This document shows, in pieces, positions 6,752 to 10,168 of a DNA stretch of 10,168 bases. The notes beneath the pieces were generated by a model, which made no database searches, was not told the DNA's origin, and saw only the letters and a list, made by a program, of their open reading frames with translations. The position numbers and the translations under genes were made by a program. Numbering within the stretch: position 1 is the stretch's first letter; each line of letters starts with the position of its first letter. This DNA comes from an uncultured Verrucomicrobiota bacterium (lineage in GTDB: Bacteria > Verrucomicrobiota > Verrucomicrobiia > Opitutales > LL51), in NCBI GenBank assembly GCA_947174645.1, contig CAMWJR010000024.1:1-10168 (forward strand), read 5' to 3'.

Positions 6752-8467
6752 AAAATTTTTTCTTTTTTTCGTCCCAACCGCGCCCATATCGTCGAGCAAC
6801 AGGGCCTCGTCGTTTTTCTTATTAAGAATCATTTGCTGTAGTATCGTCAACAAATTTTGCACCGTCCAATACAAAACCAGTGCCGCGGGGAAGTTATAGC
6901 AAAACACCAGAAATAGGACCGGCATTAGTTTAAAAACCCACTTCTGGGCACCATCGACCGAAACGGATGGCATAACTTTCATCTGCCAGATCATGGATGC
7001 TGTCATAATTAGCGGTAATACGTTAATGGGAAATGCCCCAATGCGCACTACGGTATCCGGCAACGAGAGATCGGGAATCCATAAAAATGAGGCAAAGCGC
7101 ATCTCTGCGGTCGTCCGCAGCATAAAATAAAGCCCTAAAAAGATTGGGATTTGGATAAAAACCGGAAGACAACCCGCGGCCGGATTGACGCGATTATCCT
7201 TAAAAAGCTTCAGAGTTTCCGCCTGAAGTTTTTGCGGATTGTCGCGGTACTTTTCTTTCAATTTTTTGAGCGGTTCTTGAAGTCGTGTCATCTTCCGAGA
7301 TGAACGGACTTGCGCCGTCGTGAGTGGCCACAACAACAATTTGACGATTACCGTAAGGAGAATCACCGTAACACCCCAATTCCCAATAAGTGTATAAATT
7401 CCCTTCATCAAAAGCAGGAGCATCTTACTGACAAAGCCAAAGACTCCGAATTGCATGACGAGATCTTGGGCTTGTCCCAATCGATCCAGCAAAACATAAT
7501 CTTTGGGACCAATATAAAACTCTCCTTCTAAAGATTTGACCTGCCCCGATTGCAAAACACCCACCGGAAACCGGAGGCTTCCCATGACACTTTCTTCGTG
7601 CGATGTCGTATTTTCAAGCTCCTTGGGGAGCGCCACAAACCCATTTCCTGGCGTTTTTGGCGTATAAATCCCCGTAAAGAACTGGTTTTTTACGGAACCC
7701 CAAACGACCTTATCATCACCGGTAATGACGTTTTTGGCCGATGCTTTGCCGAGACCTAAAAACCCACTACTCGCACGAAAATCGTTGCGCGTTAGGAAAT
7801 GTGCCTTTTTGCCGTCGTAATAACCAAAATTCAAATATTCCCCCATCATGTCACCCTCTGTCGTGGGAAAGTAACCGAGATGGATAAAAACATCTCCTAA
7901 ATCCAGATTTTTGGGGCTAGTGTTCTTCAGACGTGTCGCTGTATCGATAACGTAAGCATTATCGCCCTGGGACAGTCGGTATTCGCGCTCAATCACAATA
8001 CCGCTCTTCAGGCGCCTTTGAAATATCGCACGCGTCGGCGTCCTCTGCGTAACCGTGTAATTCCCGAGTAACCAGCGATCATGTTGCCCAAACGCCAGCG
8101 ATAATGCCGGCCAGGGCGCACTTTCATTGAAAACAAAGGGTTCCGTCCCTTTGCGTTTTTTTGGATATTGCTTGATTTGAACGTCTTGGATTCCTGCGCC
8201 TAGGGAACTTAAGTAGACGCAGATTTCGTCATTTTCTAGATGAATAAAGGACGCTGGTTTCGGTACGACTTTTTCTTCGACCGGTTCCGGCTTAACTTCA
8301 ACGCCGACATCGTCAATCGAAGCAACTTCCGGAGCTCGATGGTGTTCTACAGATTCTGGAGTCGGTGTAGTTGGATAATTCCGCGGTATCGGAGCACTAT
8401 CCCAGGCCATAAGAAAGAAGGCAACAAGGAGGCAAATCGCCCCGATCAGCGAACTTTTTTTATCCAT
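6749..8467 (-). CDS. yidC: Membrane protein insertase YidC
   Basis: YidC inserts and folds inner-membrane proteins, alone or with SecYEG. From the preferred ATG the protein has 572 residues, the Gram-negative length. It has an N-terminal anchor (SSLIGAICLLVAFFLMAW, residues 5-22), a Pro/Glu-rich linker, a large periplasmic beta domain (about 70-325) and the 60KD_IMP core from about 345. Core landmarks are NWGVTVILLTVIVKLLLWPLT (a groove helix), VNPAAGCLPVFIQIPIFLGLYFML, the FLWIPDLS loop, and a basic tail (GTKKRKNF) like those that touch the ribosome. The conserved groove Arg (E. coli Arg366) appears here as Lys376. A longer frame begins at GTG 8491, but ATG at 8467 gives the family N-terminus MDKK and is preferred, although neither has a strong ribosome site. 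The gene lies between yqgE and yebC rather than next to rnpA. Confidence 0.96.
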   Translation of the reverse strand: MDKKSSLIGAICLLVAFFLMAWDSAPIPRNYPTTPTPESVEHHRAPEVASIDDVGVEVKPEPVEEKVVPKPASFIHLENDEICVYLSSLGAGIQDVQIKQYPKKRKGTEPFVFNESAPWPALSLAFGQHDRWLLGNYTVTQRTPTRAIFQRRLKSGIVIEREYRLSQGDNAYVIDTATRLKNTSPKNLDLGDVFIHLGYFPTTEGDMMGEYLNFGYYDGKKAHFLTRNDFRASSGFLGLGKASAKNVITGDDKVVWGSVKNQFFTGIYTPKTPGNGFVALPKELENTTSHEESVMGSLRFPVGVLQSGQVKSLEGEFYIGPKDYVLLDRLGQAQDLVMQFGVFGFVSKMLLLLMKGIYTLIGNWGVTVILLTVIVKLLLWPLTTAQVRSSRKMTRLQEPLKKLKEKYRDNPQKLQAETLKLFKDNRVNPAAGCLPVFIQIPIFLGLYFMLRTTAEMRFASFLWIPDLSLPDTVVRIGAFPINVLPLIMTASMIWQMKVMPSVSVDGAQKWVFKLMPVLFLVFCYNFPAALVLYWTVQNLLTILQQMILNKKNDEALLLDDMGAVGTKKRKNF

Positions 8468-8518
8468 AACAGTCGCTGGCCACTGTGGCACATCGCTCTG
8501 TTATTGCAAGTCCTTTCG

Positions 8519-9067
8519 CTAGTTCCAGCCCGGATCGTCCGGAAAATCGTTGAGCATCAGCATCGCCGGATTGGTTTTTTCAACAACCGCCCGCCAAAGG
8601 TCTTCACCGCGTTCCTTCATCCCGAAAATCGTCCCGACTTTCACCGGATACCACATTCCATTCAAAATTTCCGCAATAAGCTGAAATGGTCCCCAGCTCG
8701 CATGGCCCCAAAAGGACCGAATCTGGATTTCATTACGTTCTGTATCCAACGCCTCGATATCTTCTTCTTTTAAATTGTACCGTAGCTCGAAAAGACGATC
8801 ATTCTTATGCCAAATCCACGCCGATACTGATAACTCATCGGTATTAATCGGTCCACCTTGATAGACCGGTGAATCTAAAACTGTCGGTAATTTGTACTCC
8901 AAGTCATAATTATCAACAGAACGTTTGAGTGGGCGATTGAGAACAATTCCCGTCGCACCTAGCCCATTACATGAAATTAAAAGAATTACGGTATGTGTAA
9001 AACACGGGTCACGAAGCTTCGGCGTCGCGACGAGCAATTTCCCCGTCAAATTGATCGGACTTTCCAT
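8519..9067 (-). CDS. yqgE: YqgE/AlgH family protein
   Basis: This is a small cytoplasmic protein of the UPF0301 family (E. coli YqgE, Pseudomonas AlgH). From ATG 9067 it has 182 residues, the usual size. Family landmarks are LTGKLLVATPKLRDPCFTHTV (7-27, landmark only), GLGATGIVLNRPL (36-48), VYQGGPI (68-74), FWGHASWGPFQLIAEI (119-134) and the C-terminal DFPDDPGWN. The biochemical function is unknown; AlgH was first linked to alginate control and other work suggests a broader regulatory or redox role. An extended frame begins with TTG at 9088, but the ATG matches the family N-terminus and follows GGGAAGGG, although at a tight distance of 2-3 nt. It lies 39 bp after kdsD and 51 bp before yidC, probably in the same transcript. 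Confidence 0.93.
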   Translation of the reverse strand: MESPINLTGKLLVATPKLRDPCFTHTVILLISCNGLGATGIVLNRPLKRSVDNYDLEYKLPTVLDSPVYQGGPINTDELSVSAWIWHKNDRLFELRYNLKEEDIEALDTERNEIQIRSFWGHASWGPFQLIAEILNGMWYPVKVGTIFGMKERGEDLWRAVVEKTNPAMLMLNDFPDDPGWN

Positions 9068-9098
9068 ATCCCTTCCCGTATCGGCCAAGCCGCAACCC

Positions 9099-9120
9099 CA
9101 TACCGTTTATGCCCGGTATG
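9099..9120 (-). repeat. Small inverted repeat across the kdsD stop codon
   Basis: CATACCG (9099-9105) and CGGTATG (9114-9120) are perfect 7-bp complements with an 8-nt loop that contains the kdsD stop codon (TAA at 9109-9107). No T-run follows on the minus strand, so this is not a standard terminator. It could be a weak mRNA hairpin affecting stability or yqgE initiation, or it may be chance. Confidence 0.35.
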
Positions 9121-10081
9121 CGTCGTGGAGGCGGAGCAATCCGACGGCTCGATGATGTGCGTCGATGACCGGTAGAACGTAGACCTGCGAACGGCCCCGC
9201 TCCATGACATCAAGCGCCTCACCGAGATAAGCACCCTCCGTGATCACCCTTGGCTCGGTCGTCATTATATCTTTTGCGAGAATTTTATCAATAGATTTGT
9301 CGAGCTTCAGGGCACGACGAATATCGCCATCCGTCACAAGCCCCCAAAGGATTCCATCATTTTTGAGGATAAGAGCCCCTCCGAGCGGTTTTTCCGTTAC
9401 GGCGATGACAATTTCGCGAAGCGTATTTTCTAATTCTAGAACCGCGACATTTTCAAGCGGCGTCATCACATCATGCACCGTTAATAACAAATTACGTCCA
9501 ATCTGGCCCGCCGGATGGATTTTTGCAAAATCTTTTTTAGAAAATCCTTTTGCTCGCATCAATGCACAAGCGATCGCATCGCCCGCCGCTAACGAACCCA
9601 CAGCACTTGTTGTCGGTACCATCCCTGTTGGGTCGTTTTCGATCGCAGTTCCAATATCAATTACGACATCGGCGTGCCGCGCTAATTCAGATTCCTTTTT
9701 AGCGGTAATTGCAATCATCGGAGAACGATAACGTTTCAGCAACGGGATTAGGCGCAAAATTTCTTCACTCGCACCGCTTTTGGACAAAATAATCGTTGGA
9801 TCGCCCTCCATATAAATGCCCAAGTCGCCGTGCATCGCCTCCGCGGGATGGAGATAGACCGCTCGAGTTCCGGTACTGGTCAACGTCGCGGCAATCTTTT
9901 GTGCGATATAGCCCGATTTCCCCATTCCAGAAACGATCACATGTCCGCGGTGTGGCAGCAAAATCTCTAACACCCGCGGGATTTGCGGTAAAATTGTTTG
10001 GCTGAGGTGTTGTATCGCTTGAGCTTCTCCGGCTAACAAACTTTCGACCGCTGCGGAAACTTCCGTAAAGCGCTGCTCCAT
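9107..10081 (-). CDS. kdsD: D-arabinose-5-phosphate isomerase KdsD (KpsF/GutQ family)
   Basis: KdsD interconverts ribulose-5-phosphate and arabinose-5-phosphate, the first committed step of Kdo synthesis for LPS. The 324-residue protein has the standard layout: a SIS sugar-isomerase domain (about 35-170) and two CBS domains (about 205-260 and 272-324). Motifs seen are SGMGKSGYIAQKIAATL (51-67), HPAEAMHGDLG (78-88), LSKSGASEE (99-107), PTTSAVGSLAAGDA (156-169) and IHPAGQIGRNLL (188-199). The last contains His189, matching the catalytic His193 of E. coli KdsD. The family usually shows HPGG; the second Gly is Ala here. ATG at 10081 is the only sensible start, but no Shine-Dalgarno lies at normal spacing; AAGGA is about 17 nt away. 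GutQ- or KpsF-type paralogues have the same activity, so kdsD is the conservative name. Confidence 0.93.
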   Translation of the reverse strand: MEQRFTEVSAAVESLLAGEAQAIQHLSQTILPQIPRVLEILLPHRGHVIVSGMGKSGYIAQKIAATLTSTGTRAVYLHPAEAMHGDLGIYMEGDPTIILSKSGASEEILRLIPLLKRYRSPMIAITAKKESELARHADVVIDIGTAIENDPTGMVPTTSAVGSLAAGDAIACALMRAKGFSKKDFAKIHPAGQIGRNLLLTVHDVMTPLENVAVLELENTLREIVIAVTEKPLGGALILKNDGILWGLVTDGDIRRALKLDKSIDKILAKDIMTTEPRVITEGAYLGEALDVMERGRSQVYVLPVIDAHHRAVGLLRLHDAYRA

Positions 10082-10120
10082 AGAAAATTTTGTAGACGTC
10101 CTTACGACAAAGACAAACCT

Positions 10121-10168
10121 TTAAGCGCGAAACTTCGCCGCCGCCCGCGCGAGACGATCGTTGATGGC
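10121..10168 (-). CDS. Possible C-terminal end of an upstream gene (partial, unidentified)
   Basis: Reading the minus strand from the right edge, one frame gives 15 codons (AINDRLARAAAKFRA) and then TAA at 10123-10121. The Ala/Arg-rich helical composition and the G/C-rich third positions look like a real protein tail. The 39-bp gap to kdsD equals the other gaps of this operon. Another minus frame also stays open to TAA at 10104-10102, so the assignment is tentative. The fragment is too short to name; a Kdo-pathway gene such as kdsA would fit the context but nothing here shows it. Confidence 0.4.
   Translation of the reverse strand, partial: AINDRLARAAAKFRA

Noticed and set aside
6752..6772. 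A-rich run at the 3' end of yidC (A7-G-A5 on the coding strand), considered as a slippage site
   Set aside because: It lies in the last codons, encodes the basic tail expected for YidC, and a shift would change only a few residues.
8476..8492. Short dyad GCCAC-T-GTGGC between yqgE and yidC, considered as a terminator
   Set aside because: A one-base loop cannot form a hairpin of that stem and no T-run follows; the operon appears to continue.
8240..8773. Long plus-strand open frame opposite the yidC 5' end and the yqgE 3' end
   Set aside because: It is antisense to two clear family genes and crosses their junction. Its translation is rich in Arg, Phe and Asn with no recognisable motif.
10082..10110. 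Possible promoter TTGTCT-N16-TACAAA just upstream of kdsD
   Set aside because: Only four of six matches in each box, transcription would start on the ATG itself, and the short gap to an apparent upstream gene favours co-transcription.

Overview
The window holds an ordinary housekeeping and envelope stretch of a Gram-negative bacterial chromosome. It carries eight complete protein genes and two partial genes at the edges. An LPS step (KdsD for Kdo), a lipid II flippase (MurJ), the start of phosphoglucosamine mutase (GlmM) and a YidC with a large periplasmic domain all point to a diderm cell with peptidoglycan and LPS. A K+-dependent membrane pyrophosphatase, an OleD-like reductase, and MurJ and YidC key-residue variants suggest the Planctomycetota-Verrucomicrobiota-Chlamydiota group. 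My best guess is Verrucomicrobiota, class Opitutae. This is recognition from protein flavour, not a computed placement. I see no phage, transposon, CRISPR array, tRNA or rRNA, and no defence-type cluster.

Layout. Right block (minus strand, read from 10168 leftwards): the C-terminal codons of an unidentified gene, then kdsD, yqgE, yidC and yebC, with gaps of about 9-51 bp. This looks like one transcription unit. After yebC there is a 75-bp gap with a good sigma70-type promoter, followed by hppA. Middle: a lone plus-strand CPBP-family membrane protease gene converges on hppA, and the two genes overlap by 8 bp at their 3' ends. Left block (minus strand): across a 94-bp divergent spacer from the CPBP gene lies an OleD-like SDR gene. 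It overlaps murJ by 4 bp (GTGA), and murJ is followed 39 bp later by the first 38 codons of glmM, cut by the window edge. Gene density is very high; no gene-free stretch exceeds 100 bp.

How the genes fit together. Most genes serve the envelope: GlmM supplies GlcN-1-P for UDP-GlcNAc, MurJ exports lipid II, KdsD starts Kdo synthesis, YidC inserts membrane proteins and HppA energises the membrane from PPi. YebC is a translation or regulatory factor. YqgE, the CPBP protease and the SDR have no firmly known physiological role here.

I did not find a convincing undescribed system. The points most worth a second look are the inverted repeat over the CPBP start codon, the tail-to-tail overlap, the MurJ Asp-to-Ala change, the YidC Lys-for-Arg change, the ion specificity of HppA and the corrected yidC and yqgE starts.
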